NCBI GenBank assembly: GCA_019752915.1 | Contig: JAIELO010000418.1 | Location: 1-6,794 of the forward strand | Direction: 5' to 3' | Origin: Burkholderiaceae bacterium | GTDB taxonomy: Bacteria > Pseudomonadota > Gammaproteobacteria > Burkholderiales > Burkholderiaceae_D | Length of the DNA: 6,794 nt | The notes under the pieces: generated by a model | Told to the model about the DNA's origin: nothing | Seen by the model: the letters and a program-made list of their open reading frames with translations, nothing else | The model's database searches: none | Shown here: one piece after another, positions 1-6,102 of the stretch | Position numbering within the stretch: position 1 is the first letter of the stretch | How the letters are laid out: each line of letters starts with the position of its first letter | Program-made: the position numbers and the translations under genes

Positions 1-2
1 CA

Positions 3-59
3 CCTTCTCTGCAATTTAATGTGGCATTAAGTGAAGAACTGAATATTGAACTCTGCTAA
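3..59 (+). CDS. possible 3' end of an unidentified CDS (partial, enters from the left edge)
   Basis: Reading from position 3 there are 18 sense codons and then a TAA at 57-59; the tail ends in ...SEELNIELC. The other two plus frames stop earlier (at 16-18 and 28-30). The residues, with alternating hydrophobic and acidic positions, look protein-like, and the tail would converge on the LysR gene that ends at 100. The stretch is much more AT-rich than the rest of the window and very short, so the open frame could be chance. No family can be assigned. The alternative is plain intergenic DNA. Confidence 0.3.
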   Translation, partial: PSLQFNVALSEELNIELC

Positions 60-99
60 GTGGTCTGCAATGTTTTCAATCTTCTAAGCTTATCGAACT

Positions 100-1053
100 T
101 TATTGCCCGCCGGATGGCCGGCTGACCGCGCCACGGCCGCTGGGCGGGGTATGCGCCAGCCAGCCGGTATCGTTAGAAAACCATTCCGCCAGAAAATCGA
201 GCATGGCGCGCAGCGCTGCCGACATCTGCTGGCGCGAGGTATAAATGGCGTGAATACCCATCTGTTGCGGCGTGAATTGCGGCAGCAGCGCCACCAGTTG
301 GCCGGTGGCAATCAGCGGCGCGGCACTGTAACGCGGCTGCAGCGCAATCCCGGCGCCCGCCAGCGCAGCTTTCAACAGGACGAAGTCTTCGTTGGCGGAC
401 AGATTACCACTGACCGGTACCGACTGGGCTTCGCCGTGGCGGTCGGCAAATTGCCACAGACTCTTGCCAAAATAGCTATAGGTCAGGCAGTTATGACTGG
501 CCAGTTCGCTCACCTGCCCCGGCGCGCCATGCCGCGCCAGATAGTCCGGCGCAGCACATACCACTGAATCGCACCACGCCAGTTGGCGCGCAATCAGATT
601 AGGCTCCAGTGCATTGGTGATGCGTAGCGCCAGATCGATGCGCTGCTCGACCAGATTCACGGCGCGATTGCTCATCTGCAGATCCACCGAAGTGTGCGGA
701 TAGCGCTGCAGAAAAGCCGTCACCGCCGGCGCCAGCGCTGCCTGCGCCAGCGACTGCGAACAGCTCAGGCGCAGCAGGCCATGCGGAGCCCCTGCCTCGA
801 GCGGCGCCGTCAATTCCATGCTACCGGCCAGCTCAAGCATGCTGCGGCAACGCGCCAGCGTCAGCGCGCCCGCCTCGGTCAGACTCAGGCGGCGAGTGCT
901 GCGATGGAGTAAGCGGGCACCCGCCCAGTTTTCCATCTCGGCCAGATAACGCGTCACCATGGCGCGTGACATATCGAGCGCGTCGGCCGCAGCGATCATG
1001 CTGCCCCGCTCGGCAATACTGACAAACACTTGCGCCGCCGTGATCCGGTCCAT
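100..1053 (-). CDS. LysR-family transcriptional regulator
   Basis: This is a DNA-binding regulator that would act as a cytosolic tetramer and respond to a small-molecule inducer. The 317-residue product has an N-terminal LysR winged helix-turn-helix (about residues 1-60, with the recognition-helix segment MSRAMVTRYLAEME and the following LLHRSTRRLSLTEAG hallmark). A LysR substrate-binding domain of the type II periplasmic-binding fold follows (about 90-292: GLLRLSC, then DLALRI, then AGAGIALQP). The arrangement and the RIDLALRI segment resemble the CrgA/DmlR-like subgroup. The ATG at 1053 was chosen because MDRITAAQVF aligns with normal LysR starts; an in-frame TTG lies seven codons upstream at 1074. 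The C-terminus runs about 25 residues past the usual end (WLAHTPPSGRGAVSRPSGGQ). It is divergent from the MBL-fold gene at 1158, its most likely target. Inducer and regulon are unknown. Confidence 0.93.
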   Translation of the reverse strand: MDRITAAQVFVSIAERGSMIAAADALDMSRAMVTRYLAEMENWAGARLLHRSTRRLSLTEAGALTLARCRSMLELAGSMELTAPLEAGAPHGLLRLSCSQSLAQAALAPAVTAFLQRYPHTSVDLQMSNRAVNLVEQRIDLALRITNALEPNLIARQLAWCDSVVCAAPDYLARHGAPGQVSELASHNCLTYSYFGKSLWQFADRHGEAQSVPVSGNLSANEDFVLLKAALAGAGIALQPRYSAAPLIATGQLVALLPQFTPQQMGIHAIYTSRQQMSAALRAMLDFLAEWFSNDTGWLAHTPPSGRGAVSRPSGGQ

Positions 1054-1157
1054 TGATTCATCCGATTTATGCAATTAATTAGGCTAGATTATCGTATTTT
1101 TCTACCGGATAAAGAAATTTAAGATGACGTCATTCCAACTCATTACGAAAGACCATC
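1054..1157. promoter_or_regulatory. divergent LysR / MBL-fold intergenic control region
   Basis: This 104-bp AT-rich stretch separates two divergent start codons and must carry both promoters. Seen directly: a perfect 10-bp palindrome ATGACGTCAT at 1124-1133, a TAAT-N8-ATTA dyad at 1076-1091, and the overlapping 8-bp palindrome AATTAATT at 1073-1080. On the minus strand GATAAT (complement of 1088-1093) is a plausible -10 for the regulator gene. On the plus strand TATCGT at 1090-1095 is a weaker -10 candidate for the MBL gene. LysR proteins typically bind one imperfect dyad with a T-N11-A core in such regions, and the 1076-1091 dyad is the closest candidate. These are visual assignments without scoring. 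Confidence 0.4.
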
Positions 1158-2021
1158 ATGTTCAAGCAAACTCTGTTGTCTACCGCCCTGCTCGCCACGC
1201 TGGGCAGCGCCAGTGCTGCTGCACTGAAAGTGGAAGTCTTCAATCCCGGTGAAGCGGCAATCTTCCCGGTGGCCTCGGTGCTGGTCAGCGGCGCCAAGGA
1301 TGCGGTACTGATCGATGCGCAGTTCTCGCGTGGCGAAGCGCTGAAACTGGTCGAGCAGATCCGCGCCAGCGGCAAGCGCCTGACCACCGTGTATGTCAGC
1401 CATGGCGACCCGGACTTCTACTTCGGTCTGGACGTGATCCACGCCGCCTTCCCGCAGGCGCAGATTGTTGCTACCGCGTCGACCGTGGCTGCCATCGAGA
1501 AAAAGAAGGATGCCAAAGTAGCCTTCTGGGGTCCTATCCTGAAAGACAACGCCCCGCACAGCATCATCGTGCCGCAGATTCTGGCCGGTGACCGCATCGT
1601 GCTGGAGGGCGAAACCTTGCAGATCGCCGGTCTGCAAGGCCCGACGCCGGAGCGCAGCTTTGTCTGGATTCCATCGATCAAAACGGTGGCTGGCGGTGTA
1701 GTAGTGTTCAACGACCTGCACGTGTGGACTGCCGACACCCAGAGCGTCGCCTCGCGCCAGCAATGGCTGGCCACGCTGGACGGCATCGCCGCCCTGCAAC
1801 CTCAGACCGTGGTGCCGGGTCACTTCAAGACGGGCAGCGCGCTGAGCCCGGCCAGCATCGGCTTTACGCGGGACTATCTGGTGCGCTTCGAAGCGGAAGC
1901 GGCCGCTGCCGCCAACAGCACTGCCCTGATCGCCCGCATGCAGGAACTGTATCCGCAGGCTGGCCTGAAAGCAGCACTGGACACCAGCGCCAAAGTCGCC
2001 AAGGGCGAAATGAAGTGGTAA
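1158..2021 (+). CDS. secreted metallo-beta-lactamase-fold protein with altered metal site
   Basis: The 287-residue product begins with a Sec signal peptide (MFKQ, a hydrophobic core at about 5-16, cleavage near ASA-A at 20/21), so the mature protein should be periplasmic or exported. The body follows the MBL fold: early strands (VASVLVSGAKDAVLIDAQF, 38-56), the motif-1 region SHGDPDFYFG (81-90), the motif-3 region GPTPERSFVW (161-170), the motif-4 region VVVFNDLHVW (181-190) and VVPGHF (218-223). The standard HxHxDH is replaced by H82-G-D84-P-D86-F87, and the motif-3 His is apparently Pro162. H82, D86, D186 and H222 remain. Similar HGDPD(Y/F)YFG proteins exist from memory, so this is probably a family trait and not a mutation. 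Substrate and activity are unknown. The start is the ATG at 1158 with a weak purine run (GAAAGA) upstream. The gene is likely controlled by the divergent LysR protein. Confidence 0.88.
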   Translation: MFKQTLLSTALLATLGSASAAALKVEVFNPGEAAIFPVASVLVSGAKDAVLIDAQFSRGEALKLVEQIRASGKRLTTVYVSHGDPDFYFGLDVIHAAFPQAQIVATASTVAAIEKKKDAKVAFWGPILKDNAPHSIIVPQILAGDRIVLEGETLQIAGLQGPTPERSFVWIPSIKTVAGGVVVFNDLHVWTADTQSVASRQQWLATLDGIAALQPQTVVPGHFKTGSALSPASIGFTRDYLVRFEAEAAAAANSTALIARMQELYPQAGLKAALDTSAKVAKGEMKW

Positions 2022-2040
2022 CACGCTGAGAACAGGCGGT

Positions 2041-2080
2041 GACGGCGCAAGGGTAGTGGTACACTGCGCCGTCCTTGTTT
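2041..2080 (+). terminator. inverted repeat, probable intrinsic terminator of the MBL-fold gene
   Basis: Two perfect 9-bp arms, GACGGCGCA (2041-2049) and TGCGCCGTC (2065-2073), flank a 15-nt loop, and CTTGTTT follows. The position, 20 bp after the stop codon of the MBL gene, fits a terminator. The T-tract is interrupted and the loop is large, so it is not ideal. The loop contains a small nested dyad AGTG-GTA-CACT (2055-2065), and TG-G-TACACT (2057-2065) reads as an extended -10 box. The element could therefore also be a promoter/operator for the downstream kinase gene. Confidence 0.55.
2057..2065 (+). promoter_or_regulatory. candidate extended -10 promoter for the LRR-kinase / BlaI unit
   Basis: TG-G-TACACT matches an extended -10 box, with TACACT matching TATAAT at 4 of 6 positions. 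A start near 2072 would leave a leader of about 36 nt before the ATG at 2108. The only -35-like hexamer, GTGACG at 2039-2044, is 15 bp away, shorter than ideal; extended -10 promoters tolerate a poor -35. It sits inside the 2041-2073 inverted repeat, so one or both readings may be right. Confidence 0.35.
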
Positions 2081-2107
2081 ACCGCCGCATTATTACCGCC
2101 TCATTCC

Positions 2108-3442
2108 ATGCATACCCTTGAACAGTTGCGCAGCGGCGCTCTGGCAGGCGTGACGCGCCTGACCATGCGCTGCGGCCTGACCGAATTCCCGCGCGAAATC
2201 TACACCCTGGCCGACAGCCTGGAAATTCTCGACCTCTCCGGCAATGCCCTGCGTGCGCTGCCGGACGATCTGCACCGGCTGCACAAGCTGCGTATCATCT
2301 TCTGCTCGGACAATCTGTTTGAAGAACTGCCGGTAGCGCTGGGGGCTTGTGCGTCGCTGACCATGGTCGGCTTCAAGGCCAACCGCATCCGCCACGTGCC
2401 CGCTGCTGCCCTGCCCGCCGCCTTGCGCTGGCTGGTGCTGACCGATAACGCTATTGAAGAGTTGCCTGCCGAGCTAGGGGAACGCCCGCAACTGCAAAAG
2501 CTCATGCTGGCCGGGAACTGCCTGCGTGAGCTGCCCGCCTCCATGGCCCGCTTGCACAAACTGGAACTGCTGCGCATCGCCTGCAACCAGCTGACTGCGC
2601 TGCCGGACTGGCTGCTGGCACTGCCACGCCTGACATGGCTCGCTTACGCCGGCAATCCCCTGTGCGCCACATGGGAAGACACTCTGGTGCACACACCCTC
2701 TGCCGCCATCCCGTGGTCCGCGCTGACGCTGCGCGACAAGCTCGGCGAAGGTGCTTCCGGCATTATCTACCGTGCCGACTGGCGACAGGACAGCGGCACT
2801 AGCGGTAATATCGGTAATAGCGGCACTAGCGCTAGTACCGCGCCAATCAGGCCAGTCGCCGTAAAGATTTTCCGCGCCGCCATGACCAGCGATGGTTCGC
2901 CGCTCAGTGAGATGGCGGCCTGCCTCGGCGCCGGTGCCCATCCGAACCTGATTCCCGTACTCGGCCACGTGGCAAACCATCCCGACGCCAGCCATGCCCT
3001 GCTGATGGCGCTGATCGATCCCGCCTTCCACAATCTGGCCGGGCCGCCCAGTCTGGACAGCTGCACGCGCGACTGCTACGCCGCCGACAAACGTTTCGAC
3101 TTAGCCAGCGCGCTGGCCATCGCGCGCGCCATCGCCTCCGTTGCCGCACAACTGCATCGCCACGGCATCCTGCACGGCGACCTGTATGCCCACAACATTC
3201 TGCACGACGAGCATGGCCAGACACTGCTGGGCGACTTTGGCGCAGCCTCCTTCTACGACGCCGCCGGCCCGCAGGCCGACGCCATGCAGACGCTGGAAGT
3301 GCGCGCCTTCGGCAATCTACTGGAAGAATTGCTGGATCGCTGCGATGCCGTGCCGCTCGCCTTGCGCACACTGCAAGCGGCCTGCCAGCAAGGCCAGCCA
3401 CGCTTCGCCGACATCACGGAAAAGCTAGACAATCCATTCTAG
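2108..3442 (+). CDS. leucine-rich repeat / protein kinase fusion protein
   Basis: The 444-residue product is a cytosolic fusion of LRRs with a eukaryotic-like Ser/Thr kinase; no signal peptide or membrane segment is seen. LRRs of the LxxLxLxxNxLxxLP type cover about residues 37-185, for example LEILDLSGNALRALPDDL and LQKLMLAGNCLRELP. The kinase domain starts near 204. It has a Gly-rich loop GEGASG (213-218), the ATP-binding lysine in VAVK (K253), a probable alpha-C Glu in SEMAA (E268), the catalytic loop HGDLYAHN (356-363: D358, N363), DFG (376-378) and a helix VRAFGNLLEELL. The catalytic residues are all present, so it should be active, although the HRD Arg is Gly and no APE motif is recognisable. 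A Gly/Ser/Asn/Thr-rich insert lies between the Gly loop and VAVK. Proteobacterial LRR-kinases beginning MHTLEQL are familiar, which supports the ATG at 2108 over the TTG at 2075. No clear Shine-Dalgarno is visible. Substrate and ligand are unknown; it probably forms an operon with the repressor 18 bp downstream. Confidence 0.9.
   Translation: MHTLEQLRSGALAGVTRLTMRCGLTEFPREIYTLADSLEILDLSGNALRALPDDLHRLHKLRIIFCSDNLFEELPVALGACASLTMVGFKANRIRHVPAAALPAALRWLVLTDNAIEELPAELGERPQLQKLMLAGNCLRELPASMARLHKLELLRIACNQLTALPDWLLALPRLTWLAYAGNPLCATWEDTLVHTPSAAIPWSALTLRDKLGEGASGIIYRADWRQDSGTSGNIGNSGTSASTAPIRPVAVKIFRAAMTSDGSPLSEMAACLGAGAHPNLIPVLGHVANHPDASHALLMALIDPAFHNLAGPPSLDSCTRDCYAADKRFDLASALAIARAIASVAAQLHRHGILHGDLYAHNILHDEHGQTLLGDFGAASFYDAAGPQADAMQTLEVRAFGNLLEELLDRCDAVPLALRTLQAACQQGQPRFADITEKLDNPF
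2792..2837 (+). repeat. short degenerate repeat coding for the Gly/Ser/Asn/Thr insert in the kinase
   Basis: The 13-mer AGCGGCACTAGCG occurs at 2792-2804 and again at 2819-2831, 27 bp apart. Between them CGGTAAT occurs at 2803-2809 and 2812-2818, 9 bp apart, giving a 9-bp underlying period. It encodes SGTSGNIGNSGTSAS (about residues 229-243). The phase preserves the reading frame. It looks like in-frame expansion by slippage; copy number may vary between strains. Confidence 0.6.
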
Positions 3443-3460
3443 ATATTTTATTCTACGTCC

Positions 3461-3841
3461 ATGAGCACTCCCAACCTGCCCAAACCGACCGCTGCCGAAC
3501 TGGAGATGCTGCGACTGCTATTCGCGCTTGGCCCCGCCACGGCGCGCCAAGTGCACGAAGCGGCGCTGGAGACGCGCCCAGAGATGAACTACGCCACCGT
3601 GCTGCGCGTGCTGCAAGTGATGCACAACAAGGGGCTGCTGAAGCGTGATGAAAGCCAGCGCGCTCACATCTACTCGCCGGTACAGGAGCAGGACTCGGTT
3701 CAGACCAACCTGCTGAAGGACCTGATCCAGAAAGCCTTCGCCGGCTCAGGCAAGGCACTGGTGCTGGCAGCCCTGCGCGGCGGCCATGTCAGTAAAAAAG
3801 AGCGCGCCGAAATTCAGGCGCTGCTCGATCAGGACCAATAA
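3461..3841 (+). CDS. BlaI/MecI/CopY-type transcriptional repressor
   Basis: The 126-residue product matches the penicillinase-repressor family in length and layout. It has a winged helix-turn-helix (about 8-75: PTAAELEMLRLLFALGPATARQVHEAA, the recognition helix NYATVLRVLQVMHNKGLLKRD and the wing AHIYSPV), then a C-terminal dimerisation region (about 80-124: LLKDLIQKAFAGSGKALVLAAL, then the acidic KKERAEIQALLDQ). Family members bind operator DNA as dimers, and classical ones are inactivated when a BlaR1/MecR1 (M56) protease causes their cleavage. No M56 gene follows here: the next gene is a convergent chemoreceptor. The gene starts 18 bp after the kinase stop codon, and the short gap (3443-3460) lacks a purine-rich ribosome-binding site, so translation may be coupled to the kinase gene. 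Operator and target genes are unknown; no TACA/TGTA operator pair was found upstream of the kinase gene. Confidence 0.9.
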   Translation: MSTPNLPKPTAAELEMLRLLFALGPATARQVHEAALETRPEMNYATVLRVLQVMHNKGLLKRDESQRAHIYSPVQEQDSVQTNLLKDLIQKAFAGSGKALVLAALRGGHVSKKERAEIQALLDQDQ

Positions 3842-3856
3842 GCGCTCAGCCACGCA

Positions 3857-5875
3857 TTATTTAAGGGCGAGGTAGCGCTGTCCCGCGCGGCCAGACTGGC
3901 TCTGCCCGTCAATCTTGAAGATACGCACCACATCTTCCAGTGCATGCGACTGGTCTTGCAGCGCATGGGCGGCGGCCGCCGCCTCTTCCACCAGCGCCGC
4001 GTTCTGCTGGGTTACCTGATCCATTTCAGCAATGGCCTGATGGACTTCGTTAATCCCGCTGCGCTGTTCATCACTGGCACTACTGATCGCGGCCATGATA
4101 TCGGTCACGCGACGCACGCTTTGCACCACTTCTTCCATGGTCGCGCCCGCTGCCGTGACCTGTTTGCTGCCGATTTCGACTTTACCGACCGAGTCTTCGA
4201 TCAGCTCCTTGATTTCCTTGGCCGCCCCGGCCGAGCGCTGCGCCAGATTGCGCACCTCACTGGCCACCACGGCAAAGCCACGTCCCTGCTCGCCGGCGCG
4301 GGCCGCTTCCACCGCTGCATTCAGCGCCAGAATATTGGTCTGGAAGGCGATGCCATCGATCACACTGATGATGTCGGCAATCTTGCGCGACGAGGCCGTG
4401 ATCGACCCCATGGTGTCGACCACCTGCGCCACCACCTCACCACCTTTGACGGCAATCTGCGACGCCGCTGCCGCCATCTGGTTTGCCTCGCCGGCATTAT
4501 CGGCGTTCCGGTTCACTGCATTACTCAGGTGTTCCATCGACAAGGCGGTTTTCTCCAGCCTTGAGGCTTGCGATTCGGTACGTTGCGACAGATCGAGATT
4601 GCCGGCGGCAATTTCCGCCGAAGCCGACGTCACTTGCTCGGCACCCAGACGCACCTGCCCCACCACGGCGGACAGATTCTGGCTAATGCCGTTCAACGCC
4701 GTCAGCACCCGGCCGATTTCATCCTGATTTTCCACCACCAGATGCACATTCAGATCACCGCGGGCGATCTGTTCTGCCGCATGCTCGGCTTGCGCCAGCG
4801 GCCGCGTGACGAACGCGCGCACCAGCAGCAACAGCATGGCGGCAAACACCAGCAGCGCTACCGCACCGATCAGGGCGTAACGGTTACGCAGCTGCTTCGC
4901 CTCGCGGGTAATTTCTTCCGTGTAGGTACCACCAGCGATCAGCCAGTTCCACGGCGCAAAGGTATGGAAACTGATCATCTTTTCGCGCGCCGTCTCACCC
5001 TCTCTATCGGCCCACGGATAGGTCATCGAACCTTCCTTACTTTCCAGCATCTGTTTCACGATGAAGCGCCCATCATGACTTTGCAGCTCAAGCACGTTCT
5101 TGCCCTCCATGGAAGGATGGATCAGTTCCTCACCCTGCTTCTTTCCGGGCGCTGCATTGATAACATAGACATAACCGGTGTCGCCCAGTTTGATTTCCTT
5201 GATCTTGGCTTTCAGCATGTTCAGGTTCTGGCCAATATCGAGGCCGATGAACAGCACACCAATCACTTTGCCGCTGCCATCCTTGATCGGGTCATACTGG
5301 GTGATGTACTGCTTGCCGAACAGCGTAGCCAGACCGCTATAACTATTCCCGGCACGTAACAGCGGAAAACTCGGGTGAGCGCGATCGAGCTGGGTACCGA
5401 CAGCGCGCTCGCCATTTTCTTTTTTCAGGGACGTGGTCACGCGCACAAAGTCTTCCCCCTGTGCAGCAAACACGGTCGCCACCACGCCGGTGTCGGCCGT
5501 GAATTTATCGGGCAGGCTGAAATCCAGATTCAGGGTCTTACCGGCAAACTGCAAGGTCGGGGTAGGCTTGCCCGCAATGTCGACGGAGGTCGCGGTATCG
5601 AGCGTGAACTGCCCCTGTGCGAAGTGGCTGGCGAAAATGCGGGCAAAGCGTGAAGCCTCGTCCGTCATCGCGCTGTGGAATACTTCCACCGTGTTGCTGA
5701 TGCCGGTGAGCGTATCGCTCACGTTATCCTGGGCGCGCTCTTCCAGTATCCGCGCGGTACTCAGATTAATCAGGCTGAGAATAATCGCCAGCATGGCGCT
5801 CAGTAAGCCGAAGGTGAACACGGTAATCTTGGTACCGACATTCCAGCTTTTAAAATTTGTTATTGTGGTGTTCAT
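3857..5875 (-). CDS. methyl-accepting chemotaxis protein with periplasmic Cache sensor
   Basis: This 672-residue inner-membrane chemoreceptor would signal to CheA/CheW. It has a cytosolic start ([16 protein letters not shown]), TM1 (about 17-38) and a periplasmic sensor (about 40-325). The sensor looks like the fused Cache_3-Cache_2 type, with [25 protein letters not shown], the [15 protein letters not shown] strand and a final [15 protein letters not shown]2 follows (about 333-356), then a HAMP domain (about 357-410, [20 protein letters not shown]) and a long coiled-coil domain. The highly conserved hairpin tip (about 502-549) includes the stretch [20 protein letters not shown]. There is no C-terminal NWETF-like tether for CheR/CheB; the tail ends RYLALK. 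The ATG at 5875 (MNTTI) is preferred to the TTG at 5917 because the basic pre-TM1 segment starts there and a GGGG run precedes it. The ligand is unknown; many such Cache sensors bind small carboxylates, but that is family knowledge only. Confidence 0.95.
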   Translation of the reverse strand: MNTTITNFKSWNVGTKITVFTFGLLSAMLAIILSLINLSTARILEERAQDNVSDTLTGISNTVEVFHSAMTDEASRFARIFASHFAQGQFTLDTATSVDIAGKPTPTLQFAGKTLNLDFSLPDKFTADTGVVATVFAAQGEDFVRVTTSLKKENGERAVGTQLDRAHPSFPLLRAGNSYSGLATLFGKQYITQYDPIKDGSGKVIGVLFIGLDIGQNLNMLKAKIKEIKLGDTGYVYVINAAPGKKQGEELIHPSMEGKNVLELQSHDGRFIVKQMLESKEGSMTYPWADREGETAREKMISFHTFAPWNWLIAGGTYTEEITREAKQLRNRYALIGAVALLVFAAMLLLLVRAFVTRPLAQAEHAAEQIARGDLNVHLVVENQDEIGRVLTALNGISQNLSAVVGQVRLGAEQVTSASAEIAAGNLDLSQRTESQASRLEKTALSMEHLSNAVNRNADNAGEANQMAAAASQIAVKGGEVVAQVVDTMGSITASSRKIADIISVIDGIAFQTNILALNAAVEAARAGEQGRGFAVVASEVRNLAQRSAGAAKEIKELIEDSVGKVEIGSKQVTAAGATMEEVVQSVRRVTDIMAAISSASDEQRSGINEVHQAIAEMDQVTQQNAALVEEAAAAAHALQDQSHALEDVVRIFKIDGQSQSGRAGQRYLALK

Positions 5876-5909
5876 AGTGGCCCCGTGATCGACGATGCAA
5901 GGATGTGTA

Positions 5910-5936
5910 GCCGGCAACTAATAACATTAGCCCGGC
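5910..5936. repeat. interrupted dyad in the chemoreceptor leader
   Basis: The complement reads GCCGG-g-CTAAT-GTT-ATTAG-ttg-CCGGC, an imperfect inverted repeat with two perfect 5-bp arm pairs, one outer GC-rich and one inner AT-rich. It lies 35-61 bp upstream of the chemoreceptor ATG, just downstream of the candidate promoter. It could be an operator or a 5' leader hairpin. No T-tract follows in either direction that would make it a convincing terminator, although TTTTTT lies just outside on the plus strand (5939-5944). Confidence 0.4.
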
Positions 5937-5946
5937 AGTTTTTTAC

Positions 5947-5972
5947 TTATTTTCTTGATATGGATCACTTTA
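5947..5972 (-). promoter_or_regulatory. candidate flagellar sigma-28-like promoter of the chemoreceptor gene
   Basis: On the minus strand TAAA (complement of 5969-5972) is followed after 14 bp by GAAAATAA (complement of 5947-5954). The sigma-28 consensus is TAAA-N15-GCCGATAA, so the -10 matches at 5 of 8 positions and the spacer is one base short. Many chemoreceptor genes are FliA-dependent, which makes it reasonable, but the match is imperfect and could be chance in AT-rich DNA. The rest of 5876-6054 holds no gene that I can see. Confidence 0.3.
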
Positions 5973-6054
5973 GCACATTCCACGATTTGTTTTCTATAGG
6001 CAATATCCACAGTAAGAAATTATTTTTCTGGCTTTTCTGACAAGGTGGCGGACG

Positions 6055-6083
6055 AAAAAAAAGCGGGCCGCAGCCCGCTTTTG
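6055..6083 (-). terminator. intrinsic terminator of gltA
   Basis: On the minus strand the stem GCGGGC / GCCCGC (complement of 6073-6078 and 6063-6068) has a 4-nt TGCG loop and is followed by eight T residues (complement of 6055-6062). A-T pairs extend the stem on both sides to 10 bp. It lies about 20 bp after the gltA stop codon. On the plus strand the T-run is only four bases (6079-6082), so termination is likely mainly in the gltA direction. Confidence 0.93.
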
Positions 6084-6102
6084 TATTGCATGAAGCAGCC
6101 GA

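Noticed and set aside
103..567. A 154-codon plus-strand frame opposite the LysR gene
   Set aside because: Arg/Gln-rich shadow translation without a domain; the LysR frame explains the sequence fully.
1143..2024. A 293-codon open frame antisense to the whole MBL-fold gene
   Set aside because: It mirrors the plus-strand gene because GC-rich codon bias suppresses stops in that frame. Its translation has no recognisable domain, while the plus-strand product has a signal peptide and MBL motifs.
2075..2107. TTG at 2075 as the kinase start
   Set aside because: It has no ribosome-binding site, lies at the edge of the inverted repeat, and the family start MHTLEQL corresponds to the ATG at 2108.
2041..2110. 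BlaI-type operator (TACA/TGTA dyad) upstream of the kinase gene
   Set aside because: Only a TACA half-site (2060-2063) is present; no matching TGTA arm at the expected spacing.
2792..2837. CRISPR-like or mobile-element repeat
   Set aside because: The units are 9 and 27 bp, contiguous, in frame with the kinase and without spacers; it is an internal coding repeat.
2474..3401. Several minus-strand open frames within the LRR-kinase gene
   Set aside because: Low-complexity, Arg/Ala-rich shadows; the plus-strand kinase motifs are unambiguous.
4568..5359. A 263-codon open frame on the plus strand inside the chemoreceptor gene
   Set aside because: It is rich in His, Gln, Arg and Leu, typical of antisense shadows, and lies wholly within a confidently identified gene.
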